From CAG-791 sp000431495 (GTDB lineage: Bacteria > Bacillota > Clostridia > Lachnospirales > Lachnospiraceae), in assembly GCA_052117605.1 (NCBI GenBank), contig JBQKIT010000026.1: 24,142 bases of DNA. The stretch is one strand, 5' to 3'. The position numbers were made by a program, and so were the translations under genes. The notes beneath the pieces are model-generated. The model ran no database searches, was not told the origin of the DNA, and saw only the letters and a program-made list of their open reading frames with translations. Shown here piece after piece: positions 6,495-14,175 of this stretch; position 1 is the first letter of the stretch; the number at the start of each line of letters is the position of its first letter.

Positions 6495-7487
6495 TCAGAA
6501 ATCTCCCAGATAAATAACTTCTTCCTCCAGCCGGACGCCTGCAGTCTCCCAGACCTTCTGCTGCACAGCAGCGATCACAGCGCGAACATCACGGGCTGTC
6601 GCATGATCGCGGTTAATGACAAAACCGCAGTGCTTCTCCGAAACCTGTGCTCCTCCGATGGAAAATCCTGCAAGGCCCGCATCCATAATCAGCTTCCCTG
6701 CAAACATTCCCTCCGGCCGCTTGAAGGTACTCCCGGCGCTCGGATATTCCAGCGGCTGCTTGCTGCGCCTTCTCTCTGCAAAATCCTGCATCTTCGCCAG
6801 GATTTCATCCGGATCCCCGGGCTTCAGCACAAACTTCACCTGCAGCGCAACTGCGGGAATCTCCTTCAGAACGCTTCTACGGTATCCAAGCCGCAGATCC
6901 TTCTTCGGAACGGTCATCACCTTTCCGTCCGGCATCAGGAGCTGTGCTTCTTCCACAACAAGATCCATGCTTCCATCGTAGGCTCCTGCATTCATGACAA
7001 GACCGCCGCCGACCGAGCCCGGAATTCCCGCTGCAAACTCCAGGCCGCTTAGGCCATTTGCACGGGCAAGCTGTGCCGTCTTTGCAAGCGAGGCTCCGGC
7101 CCCCGCCGTGATAACATTTCCTGCCGCCAGAATTCTGCTGAAATCCTCCGGTACGGTATCCTCCCCGGATTCTGATCCCCCGGAGGCTGCCTCCGCCGCC
7201 GTGTCCGTCACCGGTCTTTCTGCCAGCCCATTCATGGTAATGACGCAGCCGCGGTATCCCTGATCTCCGACCAGAAGATTGGTTCCCTTTCCGAGAATAA
7301 ACCATGAAATCCCGTTTTCCTCCAGAATATGGATCGCCGCCTGCAGTTGGGAAGGATTGCCCGTGCGGACGAACAGATCCGCAGGTCCTCCCACCCGAAA
7401 GGAGGTGTGCAGCGACATCGGCTCCTGCCTTCGGACATTCTCTTCTCCAAGCAGCTCCTGCAGCTGCATGGCTATATGGTCTGTCAT
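6495..7487 (-). CDS. murB: UDP-N-acetylenolpyruvoylglucosamine reductase (MurB, type II)
   Basis: The enzyme reduces UDP-GlcNAc-enolpyruvate to UDP-MurNAc with NADPH and FAD in the cytoplasm, the second committed step of peptidoglycan precursor synthesis. Visible motifs are TSFRVGGPAD (29-37), FILGKGTNLLVGD for FAD (63-75), GIPGSVGGGLVMNAGAY (154-170), GYRRS (201-205), the catalytic serine in SAGSTFKRP (Ser253) and the C-terminal glutamates in RLEEEVIYLG. The lack of the extra C-terminal subdomain makes it type II. I place the start at 7487, with AAAGGA six bases upstream; an ATG at 7544 would overlap hprK. At 330 residues it is longer than usual because of an acidic, Ala/Gly/Ser-rich insertion at about residues 92-117. 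It lies 40 bases after hprK and one base before rapZ. Confidence 0.95.
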   Translation of the reverse strand: MTDHIAMQLQELLGEENVRRQEPMSLHTSFRVGGPADLFVRTGNPSQLQAAIHILEENGISWFILGKGTNLLVGDQGYRGCVITMNGLAERPVTDTAAEAASGGSESGEDTVPEDFSRILAAGNVITAGAGASLAKTAQLARANGLSGLEFAAGIPGSVGGGLVMNAGAYDGSMDLVVEEAQLLMPDGKVMTVPKKDLRLGYRRSVLKEIPAVALQVKFVLKPGDPDEILAKMQDFAERRRSKQPLEYPSAGSTFKRPEGMFAGKLIMDAGLAGFSIGGAQVSEKHCGFVINRDHATARDVRAVIAAVQQKVWETAGVRLEEEVIYLGDF

Positions 7488-7527
7488 ATTGATCCTTTCT
7501 TCCTCTGTACCGTCAAAACCCGTTGCC

Positions 7528-8469
7528 TCAGTCATCGTCCTCATCGTGCTTGCGCTTTAATGCATTCTGCACGCGGTTGTACAGCTCCTGCGCCGCATTG
7601 TAACCCATCTTCTTCTGACGGTGATTGACGGCTGCCGATTCGCAGATGATCGCAAGATTCCGTCCGGGGCGAATCGGAATCCGATGGCAGACCACGCGAT
7701 TGCCAAGATACTCCGTATATTCCTCCTCCAGACCGAGACGGTCATATTCCTTGTCCTTATCCCACTCCTCCAGCTGAATGACAACATCAATGTTCTGCGT
7801 ATCGCGAACACTGGAAACACCGAACAGCGTCTTTACATCGATGATTCCGATTCCCCGAAGCTCAATAAAGTGCTTGGTGATATCCGGTGCCGAGCCCACC
7901 AGGGTTTCCTCGGAAACCTTGCGGATTTCCACAACATCATCGCTGACAAGGCGGTGTCCTCTTTTGATCAGCTCCAGCGCCGCCTCTGACTTGCCGATTC
8001 CGCTTTCACCGGTAATCAGAACGCCTTCACCGTAAACATCCACCAGAACTCCGTGAATGGAAATGCAGGGTGCGAGTCGGACATTCATCCAGCGGATCAG
8101 CTCCGCCATGAACACCGATGTGGACTGCTTCGTCTGAAAAACCGGAACCCCGTATTTTGCCGAATACTTCAGAAAAATCTCGTCCGGCTGCAGCTCTCTG
8201 CAGAAAATAAAGCACGGGCACCCTTTGGCAAACAGCTGATCATAGATCTCTTCCTTGCGCTCCGGAGTCATATACGTCATATAGGAATATTCCACAAACC
8301 CCAGAATCTGAATGCGTGCTGCGTCAAAGTGTTCGAAATACCCGGTCAGCTGCACCGCAGGACGGTTGATATCCGGCTGCTTGATCTTAATCTTGGTGAC
8401 ATCTATCTCCGGCGTCAGGTTAATCAGTTTCTCCTTTTCAATTACTTCGCTCAGTTTAACACTTGCCAT
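7528..8469 (-). CDS. hprK: HPr kinase/phosphorylase
   Basis: This bifunctional enzyme phosphorylates HPr and Crh on Ser46 with ATP or pyrophosphate and removes the phosphate with inorganic phosphate, setting CcpA-dependent catabolite repression in Firmicutes. The 313-residue protein has the expected two parts: an N-terminal domain (1-130) and a catalytic domain with His139, Walker A GESGIGKS at 154-161, the acidic pair Asp177-Asp178 in LVSDDVVEI and the family signature LRGIGIIDVKTLFG at 204-217. It ends in an acidic tail, DEDDD. The ATG at 8469 has GAGAGG eight bases upstream; an open extension upstream lacks homology and overlaps hairpins. An upstream region of 113 bases separates it from uvrC. 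Its likely substrate, the Crh-like protein, is encoded at the end of the same cluster. Confidence 0.96.
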   Translation of the reverse strand: MASVKLSEVIEKEKLINLTPEIDVTKIKIKQPDINRPAVQLTGYFEHFDAARIQILGFVEYSYMTYMTPERKEEIYDQLFAKGCPCFIFCRELQPDEIFLKYSAKYGVPVFQTKQSTSVFMAELIRWMNVRLAPCISIHGVLVDVYGEGVLITGESGIGKSEAALELIKRGHRLVSDDVVEIRKVSEETLVGSAPDITKHFIELRGIGIIDVKTLFGVSSVRDTQNIDVVIQLEEWDKDKEYDRLGLEEEYTEYLGNRVVCHRIPIRPGRNLAIICESAAVNHRQKKMGYNAAQELYNRVQNALKRKHDEDDD

Positions 8470-8482
8470 CTCTGAAACCTCT

Positions 8483-8557
8483 CTGCTGTGCCGTCTCCGG
8501 CAGCAGCCCCCTTCTGATTTTTCTCCATTTCCTGCCGGCAGCTCTCCCGCCGGCAGG
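8483..8557 (-). promoter_or_regulatory. Tandem hairpins in the uvrC-hprK gap
   Basis: CCTGCCGGC (8531-8539) and GCCGGCAGG (8549-8557) form a perfect 9-bp stem with a nine-base loop. CTGCTG (8483-8488) pairs with CAGCAG (8501-8506), with inner CCG/CGG pairs, and this second hairpin reaches the edge of the hprK ribosome site. Neither is followed by a T run. They could stabilise or process the hprK mRNA or limit its translation; this is inference. Confidence 0.5.
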
Positions 8558-8582
8558 GTCCTCTGTTCACAGTGTAACACAT

Positions 8583-10493
8583 CTATTTCTCAGGGTGAAA
8601 ATACCGGTAAATACTCTCTGCAGTTTCTTCCGGTATCTCCGGAATCCTGGCAAGCTCCTCCCGGTCTGCCTGCATAATTTCCTCCACCGACCGGAACGTG
8701 CGCATCAGTGCCTTTTTCCTTGCAGGGCCTACTCCCGGAATCTCATCCAGCCGGGAATGGACCTGTGCCTTCGACCGGAGCGAGCGGTGATATTCGATGG
8801 CAAAGCGATGTGTTTCATCCTGAATTCTCGTGATCAGCTTGAAGCCCTCGCTGTGCGTGTCGATCGGGATTTCCCGGTTCCGGAAGTAAAGTCCCCTCGT
8901 CCGGTGATGATCATCCTTCACCATGCCCGCGACCGGAATATCAAGGCCAAGCTCCGAGAGCACCTCCAGGCAGATGTTCACCTGGCCGCGTCCTCCGTCC
9001 ATCAGAATCAGATCCGGAAACCGCGTAAAGCTTCCAAGCTCCTCGTCACGGTTCTCTTCCCGCATTCTGGCTGCTTCCTGCAGGCCGTGCGTAAACCGCC
9101 GCATCAGGACCTCGTGCATGCAGGCATAGTCATCCGGTCCTGCAACCGTCTTGATGCGGAATTTCCGGTAATCGCTGCGCTTTGGTTTTCCCTTCTCGTA
9201 GACCACCATGGAGCCGACATTCGCAAAACCGTTGATATCCGAAATATCATAGCTTTCCATCCGGTCCGCCTTCTGCAGCCCGAGAAGCCCGGCAATTTCA
9301 TGAACCGCCCCGATTGTGCGGCCTTCCTCCCGTTTCAGCCGCTCCTTATCCTTATGCAGAAGAAGCGCTGCGTTCTGCGCAGCCAGCTCCACCAGCCTTT
9401 CCTTCTTCCCCTTCTGCGGAACCAGAACCGAAACCTTTCCTTCCCGCTTCTGGGTCAGCCATTCCTCAATGACGGTCTGATCCTCCACCGGCTCCGGAAT
9501 CATAATTTCCCGCGGGATGAAGGGAGTTCCCGCATAGAACTGCTTCAGAAACTCAGACAGAATCTCTTCCTTTGTCTTGCCGCCGACATGACTCATATAG
9601 AAGTGTTCGCGTCCCATCAGACGTCCGTCGCGGATAAAGAAGGTCTGGATAACCGCCTCCGCATCGTAATCCTCCTGATCCATGGCAATTCCGACGATAT
9701 CCCGGTCCTCGCCCACTCCCTCCGACATCTTCTGCTTCTGGGAAACCTGCCGGACGCTCTGCATCAGATCCCGGTAACGAGCGGCCTCCTCGTAATTCAG
9801 TGCCTCGGCAGCACGCTCCATTTTCCCCTGAAGATCCTTCAGAATCCGTCCGTAATTTCCGGACAGAAATTCCAGTGCCAGGTCCACGCGCTCCCGGTAC
9901 TCCCCGGGCGAAATTCCTCCCGCCACGCAGGGTCCGGTGCAGCGCTTCATGTGGTAATTCAGACACGGGCGTTCCTTTCCGATGTCGCGCGGAAGATTTC
10001 TCCCGCAGTCACGAAGGCCATACATCCGGTTCAGGAGCTCAATCGTATCATGCACCGCCGCAGCACTTGTGAACGGCCCGAAATATTTTGCCTTGTCCTT
10101 CTTGCGGATGCGTGCAAAAAGAATCCGCGGGTATTCATCCCCTACTGTAACCTTGATATAAGGATAGGTCTTGTCGTCTACCAGCAGCGTATTGTACTTC
10201 GGACGGTGTTCCTTGATCAGATTGTTCTCCAGAATCAGTGCTTCCAGCTCCGAATCCGTGACAATGTACTCAAACCACGCGATCTGCTTCACCATCTGAT
10301 CGATGGCGGGACCGCGGCCGATATTGCTGCGAAAATAAGAGCGGACCCGGTTGTGAAGGATTTTCGCCTTTCCCACGTAAATGATCGCGTCCTGCTCGTT
10401 ATGCATGATATATACACCTGGCTTCTTCGGGAGCTTGGCAAGCTCATCCTGAATCCGAAAGCCGGCAGCCGTTTTTGTCTTCTGTTCTGTCAT
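8583..10493 (-). CDS. uvrC: Excinuclease ABC subunit C (UvrC)
   Basis: UvrC makes the 3' and 5' incisions around a DNA lesion after UvrA-UvrB loading. The 636-residue protein shows the full domain series: GIY-YIG nuclease with PGVYIM (25-30) and IIYVGKA (37-43); four cysteines at 163, 177, 185 and 189, spaced as in the iron-sulphur site of UvrC; UVR helix pair at about 218-252 for UvrB contact; RNase H-like nuclease with the acidic residues in ESYDISDI (Asp416) and LILMDGGRGQ (Asp499); and a C-terminal helix-hairpin-helix with IPGVGPARKKAL. The ATG at 10493 has only a weak ribosome site and lies about eleven bases after the T run of the ftsH terminator, which is odd. uvrC next to hprK is a familiar Clostridia order. 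Confidence 0.97.
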   Translation of the reverse strand: MTEQKTKTAAGFRIQDELAKLPKKPGVYIMHNEQDAIIYVGKAKILHNRVRSYFRSNIGRGPAIDQMVKQIAWFEYIVTDSELEALILENNLIKEHRPKYNTLLVDDKTYPYIKVTVGDEYPRILFARIRKKDKAKYFGPFTSAAAVHDTIELLNRMYGLRDCGRNLPRDIGKERPCLNYHMKRCTGPCVAGGISPGEYRERVDLALEFLSGNYGRILKDLQGKMERAAEALNYEEAARYRDLMQSVRQVSQKQKMSEGVGEDRDIVGIAMDQEDYDAEAVIQTFFIRDGRLMGREHFYMSHVGGKTKEEILSEFLKQFYAGTPFIPREIMIPEPVEDQTVIEEWLTQKREGKVSVLVPQKGKKERLVELAAQNAALLLHKDKERLKREEGRTIGAVHEIAGLLGLQKADRMESYDISDINGFANVGSMVVYEKGKPKRSDYRKFRIKTVAGPDDYACMHEVLMRRFTHGLQEAARMREENRDEELGSFTRFPDLILMDGGRGQVNICLEVLSELGLDIPVAGMVKDDHHRTRGLYFRNREIPIDTHSEGFKLITRIQDETHRFAIEYHRSLRSKAQVHSRLDEIPGVGPARKKALMRTFRSVEEIMQADREELARIPEIPEETAESIYRYFHPEK

Positions 10494-10504
10494 ATCCGCT
10501 GTGC

Positions 10505-10536
10505 AAAAACGGGGCCTCCTGTTCCAGAGGTCCCGT
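10505..10536 (-). terminator. Terminator after ftsH, directly in front of uvrC
   Basis: In minus-strand RNA ACGGGACCTC pairs with GAGGCCCCGT (ten positions, one mismatch or wobble) around an eight-base loop and is followed by TTTTT. The run ends about eleven bases before the uvrC ATG, leaving no room for a promoter between them. A perfect minus-strand TTGACA sits at 10551-10546 but has no -10 box 17 bases downstream. uvrC is therefore probably read by leakage through this hairpin or from an unseen promoter in ftsH. Confidence 0.8.
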
Positions 10537-10561
10537 CTGTATGCTTGTCAATGAATACTGC

Positions 10562-10581
10562 TTCCGCAGATGTCTGCGGAA
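10562..10581 (-). repeat. Perfect 9-bp inverted repeat abutting the ftsH stop codon
   Basis: TTCCGCAGA and TCTGCGGAA are separated by two bases and lie one base past the ftsH stop codon. There is no T run, so this is not a terminator. The left arm repeats a sequence found twice in the 3' part of ftsH (10711-10720 and 10747-10756), so the hairpin may have grown out of that repeat. Confidence 0.6.
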
Positions 10582-10582
10582 A

Positions 10583-12685
10583 TCACTGCTTCTGTATGTT
10601 GTCCGGATCCTCCAGACGGCTCACCGGTACGTTGGAAAAGCGGCCCTTTACGCCTTCCTCCTGCGTTTCCGGTTCTGCTGCCGGTGCCTTGGGCTCTTCG
10701 GCCTTCGGTTCTTCCGCAGATGCTGTGAGCTCTGCCGGCTTCGGTTCTTCCGCAGACCGGATTTCCGCTGCAGGAGCTTCCGGCTTCGGCTCTTCTGCGT
10801 CCTGCTTCTTCTCCGGCTCCGGAATTCCCTTCTCTCTGCGATAGAGCTTCATAAACTGCTCACCGGTAATGGTCTCTTCCTTAATCAGGTACGCCGCAAT
10901 GACATCCATGACTCTCAGATTCTCGGAGAGGATTTTCTTCGCCTCTTCGTAGCAGCTCTCCATCATCTTCCGGACTTCCTCATCGACCTCTGCCGCCGTG
11001 GCATCGGCGCAGTTCATCGCGGCTCTGCCCTCCAGATACTGACTTTCCACCGTGGCAAGTCCCATCAGGCCGAACCGATCGCTCATTCCATACTGGGTGA
11101 CCATTGCCCGCGCAAGGGAGGTAGCCTTTTCAATGTCGTTGGAGGCTCCTGTCGTCACCGACTGAAACTTCAGCTCCTCTGCGGCACGTCCTCCCAGAAG
11201 TCCGACAATCATATCATGGAGCTCTTCCTTGGAATTCAGGTAGTGCTCCTCTTCCGGAACCTGCATGACATAGCCCAGCGCTCCCATGGTGCGGGGCACA
11301 ATCGTGATCTTCTGAACGGGCTCTGCATTCTTCTGAACCGCATTGATCAGCGCATGGCCGACTTCATGATAGGAAACCACCTTCCGTTCATGCTCATTCA
11401 TGACGCGGTCCTTCTTCTCCTTGCCGACAAGAACAACCTCTACCGCCTCCAGAAGATCCTTCTGGCTGACATATTCGCGGTGATGCTTGACTGCATTGAT
11501 GGCAGCCTCGTTAATCATATTGGCGAGATCCGAGCCGACCGCTCCGCTGGTTGCCAGGGCGATGCCATTCAGATCCACCGTTTCATCCATCTTGACATCC
11601 TTGGCATGTACCTTCAGGATCTCCACGCGTCCCTTAAGATCCGGACGATCCACGATGATACGCCGGTCAAAGCGTCCCGGACGAAGCAGTGCCTTGTCCA
11701 GAATTTCCGGGCGGTTGGTAGCGCCAAGGACCAGAATTCCCTTCGTGGAATCAAAGCCATCCATCTCCGACAGCAGCTGATTCAGGGTCTGCTCCCGCTC
11801 CTCATTGCCCCCGCCGTACTTGGAATCACGGCTTCTTCCGATTGCATCAATCTCATCGATAAAAATAATGCAGGGAGCATTCTTGGTGGCCTCCTTAAAC
11901 AGGTCACGTACACGGCTGGCACCCACGCCGACATACAGCTCTATGAAATCCGATCCCGTCAGGGAGAAGAACGGCACATGTGCCTCTCCTGCCACCGCAC
12001 GCGCAAGAAGCGTTTTACCGGTTCCGGGCGGGCCGACAAGAAGTGCTCCCTTGGGGAGCTTCGCACCGATCTTTACGTAGCGCTCCGGGTTGTGGAGAAA
12101 ATCCACGACCTCCACCAGAGACTCCTTGGCCTCATCCTCACCGGCAACGTCCTTAAACGTCACGCCGGTGTCGCGCTGAACATACTCCTTCGCATTGGAC
12201 TTCCCGACACCCATCACTCCGCCGCCTCTGCCCATCTTGCGCATAATCAGCAGCATCAGGCCCCAGAAAAGAAGAAGAGGAAGTACATAATTCAGAAGAA
12301 TCGAAATCAGGAGTCCGGAGGAATCCGTGACCTCACTTTCCACAATGACCCCGGCCTTCAATGCCCTGTCCGTCACGACATCATCGTTTTCTGCCTTACC
12401 GGTGTAGAAACGATAAGGGGCCTCCTTGTCATCTACCTTCGCCTGCTTCTGTGCGATGTTGATCTGATCTCCGGAAAGCTCAATTCTGGCGACCTTTCCG
12501 TCCTCCAGAAGCTGAATAAATTCCGAGTAGGTGATCTGCGTGGACGATGATGAGCTCCGCATCGCATAGCTCATAAAAAGAAGGACGCAGAACGCGACAA
12601 TCACCATCGTCAGCAGATTCTGGCGATTCCGGTTCTCGTTTCCTCCCGGGTTTCTGTTTCCGTTATTATTGTTTCCGTTAGCCAT
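10583..12685 (-). CDS. ftsH: ATP-dependent zinc metalloprotease FtsH
   Basis: A membrane-anchored hexameric AAA+ protease that degrades misfolded membrane proteins and short-lived regulators. The 700 residues show an Asn/Gly-rich N-terminus, TM1 (about 24-41), an extracytoplasmic domain, TM2 (about 126-148), Walker A GPPGTGKT (218-225), pore loop YVG (251-253), Walker B IIFIDE, the second region of homology ATNRPEILDKALLRPGRFDR, and the zinc site HEVGH (440-444) with the third ligand Asp517. The pore residue is Tyr where Phe is usual. After residue 620 comes an 80-residue tail rich in Pro, Glu, Ala and Lys with four AEEPK units. The ATG at 12685 has GGAGG five bases upstream, a strong promoter lies at 12727-12755, and a terminator follows. 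Confidence 0.97.
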   Translation of the reverse strand: MANGNNNNGNRNPGGNENRNRQNLLTMVIVAFCVLLFMSYAMRSSSSSTQITYSEFIQLLEDGKVARIELSGDQINIAQKQAKVDDKEAPYRFYTGKAENDDVVTDRALKAGVIVESEVTDSSGLLISILLNYVLPLLLFWGLMLLIMRKMGRGGGVMGVGKSNAKEYVQRDTGVTFKDVAGEDEAKESLVEVVDFLHNPERYVKIGAKLPKGALLVGPPGTGKTLLARAVAGEAHVPFFSLTGSDFIELYVGVGASRVRDLFKEATKNAPCIIFIDEIDAIGRSRDSKYGGGNEEREQTLNQLLSEMDGFDSTKGILVLGATNRPEILDKALLRPGRFDRRIIVDRPDLKGRVEILKVHAKDVKMDETVDLNGIALATSGAVGSDLANMINEAAINAVKHHREYVSQKDLLEAVEVVLVGKEKKDRVMNEHERKVVSYHEVGHALINAVQKNAEPVQKITIVPRTMGALGYVMQVPEEEHYLNSKEELHDMIVGLLGGRAAEELKFQSVTTGASNDIEKATSLARAMVTQYGMSDRFGLMGLATVESQYLEGRAAMNCADATAAEVDEEVRKMMESCYEEAKKILSENLRVMDVIAAYLIKEETITGEQFMKLYRREKGIPEPEKKQDAEEPKPEAPAAEIRSAEEPKPAELTASAEEPKAEEPKAPAAEPETQEEGVKGRFSNVPVSRLEDPDNIQKQ
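10703..10756 (-). repeat. ftsH: 36-base-period direct repeat in the ftsH tail
   Basis: The 18-base sequence CTTCGGTTCTTCCGCAGA occurs at 10703-10720 and again at 10739-10756, a period of 36 bases or 12 codons. It encodes the SAEEPK units of the FtsH C-terminal tail. Slippage at this repeat could change tail length between strains without breaking the frame. Confidence 0.8.
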
Positions 12686-12726
12686 TCAGTCCTCCATACC
12701 TCATACGCATGAAAACACTTCTTTTC

Positions 12727-12755
12727 ATTATAATGATGCCTTTCGCAAGCATCAA
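12727..12755 (-). promoter_or_regulatory. Sigma-A promoter of ftsH
   Basis: On the minus strand TTGATG (12755-12750) and a perfect TATAAT (12732-12727) are 17 bases apart. The predicted start lies near 12720, giving a leader of about 35 bases before the ftsH ATG. This is the best promoter match in the window. It is divergent from the putative alaX-like promoter about 60 bases away. Confidence 0.85.
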
Positions 12756-12801
12756 CACATAGAATTGTGAAAAAAGTCTGAAGAGTTCATGCGGCTCTTT
12801 C

Positions 12802-12824
12802 CTCTTTCATGTATACTAAGAGGA
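12802..12824 (+). promoter_or_regulatory. Putative promoter with a dyad over the -10 box
   Basis: TATACT (12813-12818) is a plausible -10 box for the plus-strand alaX-like gene, but no good -35 box lies 16-18 bases upstream. The box is flanked by a perfect inverted repeat, CCTCTT (12802-12807) and AAGAGG (12819-12824). A regulator bound there would cover the -10 region. A weak -35 with a dyad could mean activator or repressor control; no regulator gene is adjacent. Confidence 0.35.
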
Positions 12825-12831
12825 GCGATTT

Positions 12832-12899
12832 CCCGGCAGCATCGTAAAAAGCCGGGATCTATTATTTTTCATGGAAATTCCGGAAACGGCCGGAATTTT
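12832..12899 (+). promoter_or_regulatory. Leader hairpins before the alaX-like gene
   Basis: Two stems lie between the putative promoter and the ATG at 12922. TCCCGGC (12832-12838) pairs with GCCGGGA (12851-12857), followed by a T-rich stretch; AATTCCGG (12876-12883) pairs with CCGGAATT (12890-12897) around AAACGG and ends in TTTT. Either could act as an attenuator. I looked for a T-box antiterminator sequence and did not find one. Confidence 0.45.
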
Positions 12900-12921
12900 C
12901 CTCATCCTGGAGCAAGATTTT

Positions 12922-14175
12922 ATGAATGAAACCATCCGGCTGTACGACGCACAGCCTTATTCCACAGAATTTGATGCCGAGATCCTGTCTGCGCGGGAGG
13001 GCCTCCCAGGAACCGCAGAGGTTATTCTGTCTGCGACCCTGTTTTTCCCCGAAGAGGGCGGACAGACGCCGGACCGCGGCACGCTCGCGGGCTTTCCCGT
13101 TATCGACGTGCAGATTTCGGAAGACCGCATCATCACGCACACCCTGGAGCTTCCTTCCGAAGACGCCGGAACAGCGCTATCCTCCGTTCTTGTCCCCGGG
13201 CAGAAGGTGCGCGGTGTCATCGACTGGGATCACCGCTATTCCAATATGCAGAATCATTCCGGAGAACACATCCTCTCCGGCCTCCTTCACCGGCAGTGGG
13301 GCTATGAGAATGTCGGCTTTCGTCTGAGCGACAACACGGTAACGCTTGATACCGGCGGTGTTCTTTCTCCGGAGGATCTTCTGTCCCTGGAGCAGAAGGC
13401 CAATGCCGTGATATGGAGCAATGTAAGCATTGCCTGCGAATACCCACCGGCAGAGATTCTGCAGAAGCTTGACTACCGCAGCAAAAAGGAGATTGACGGC
13501 GCCGTCCGGATTGTTACCATTCCCGGCGTTGACGTCTGTGCCTGCTGCGCGCCGCATGTCCGGCAGACCGGAGAAATCGGCTTCATCAAGATCCTCGCCG
13601 CAGACCGCAGCAAGGACTCCACCCGCCTTACCTTCGTATGCGGCAGGCGTGCTCTTCTGGAAATGGAAAGGCACCAGCAGCAGCTGGAGGAGGCCTCGCA
13701 TCTAATGAATGAGCCGCAGGAAACCATTGCCTCCGGTGTGAAGCGTCTCCTGCAGGAGACCCTCTCCCTGAAGGAGACGATCCGCAATAAGGAGCAGCAG
13801 TACATTGAGGCCCGTCTGGCTCAGATTCAAAAGGATACGGAGGGAGCTTCCTCGCTGTCCGAAACAGACCTCTTCCTGTTTGAATCCGACCTGTCTGTGC
13901 TCTCCCAGCGCAGCTTTATGAACGCGCTGTGCGAGATGGGCTTTCGCTACGCCGGAGTTCTCGTCGGCAATGACGAGGACGGTTGGAAATATCTGATCGG
14001 CGGCCGTTTTGCCGATGCCCGCATCCCGAACAGCCTTCTTCGCAGTGCCTTTCAGGCGCGCGGCGGCGGAAAGCCCGAAATGGTGCAGGGAACGGTTGTT
14101 GCATCTTCCCCGGAGATTCTCCGCGTTCTGACGGACGAGCTCTCACATGAAATGTCAAAAGGATCCACCTTATGA
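12922..14175 (+). CDS. AlaX-type alanyl-tRNA editing protein (long form)
   Basis: A stand-alone relative of the editing part of alanyl-tRNA synthetase, which hydrolyses Ser-tRNA(Ala) or Gly-tRNA(Ala) in trans. The 417 residues lack the aminoacylation domain. The first zinc ligands are His112 and His116 in NHSGEHILSG; the second pair is Cys208 and His212 in CACCAPHV, where the usual reading is CGGTHV. GGQTPDRG near residue 46 is the typical N-terminal strand. After a coiled region (about 245-310) the C-terminus has a DHHA1-like domain with ARGGGKPEMVQGTV (379-392), which marks the long AlaX form. The ATG at 12922 has GGAG nine bases upstream and gives the normal family N-terminus; an ATG at 12871 lies in a hairpin without a ribosome site. 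The stop codon overlaps the next start as ATGA. Confidence 0.9.
   Translation: MNETIRLYDAQPYSTEFDAEILSAREGLPGTAEVILSATLFFPEEGGQTPDRGTLAGFPVIDVQISEDRIITHTLELPSEDAGTALSSVLVPGQKVRGVIDWDHRYSNMQNHSGEHILSGLLHRQWGYENVGFRLSDNTVTLDTGGVLSPEDLLSLEQKANAVIWSNVSIACEYPPAEILQKLDYRSKKEIDGAVRIVTIPGVDVCACCAPHVRQTGEIGFIKILAADRSKDSTRLTFVCGRRALLEMERHQQQLEEASHLMNEPQETIASGVKRLLQETLSLKETIRNKEQQYIEARLAQIQKDTEGASSLSETDLFLFESDLSVLSQRSFMNALCEMGFRYAGVLVGNDEDGWKYLIGGRFADARIPNSLLRSAFQARGGGKPEMVQGTVVASSPEILRVLTDELSHEMSKGSTL

Noticed and set aside
8463..10844. A plus-strand open frame of 793 codons
   Set aside because: It is antisense to uvrC, which has complete domain evidence; the product has no recognisable domain and the frame is open because of codon bias.
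10475..12550. A plus-strand open frame of 691 codons
   Set aside because: It is the shadow of ftsH, whose motifs are complete on the other strand.
12835..12921. T-box leader for the tRNA-editing gene
   Set aside because: No AGGGTGG-type antiterminator sequence or matching specifier region is present.
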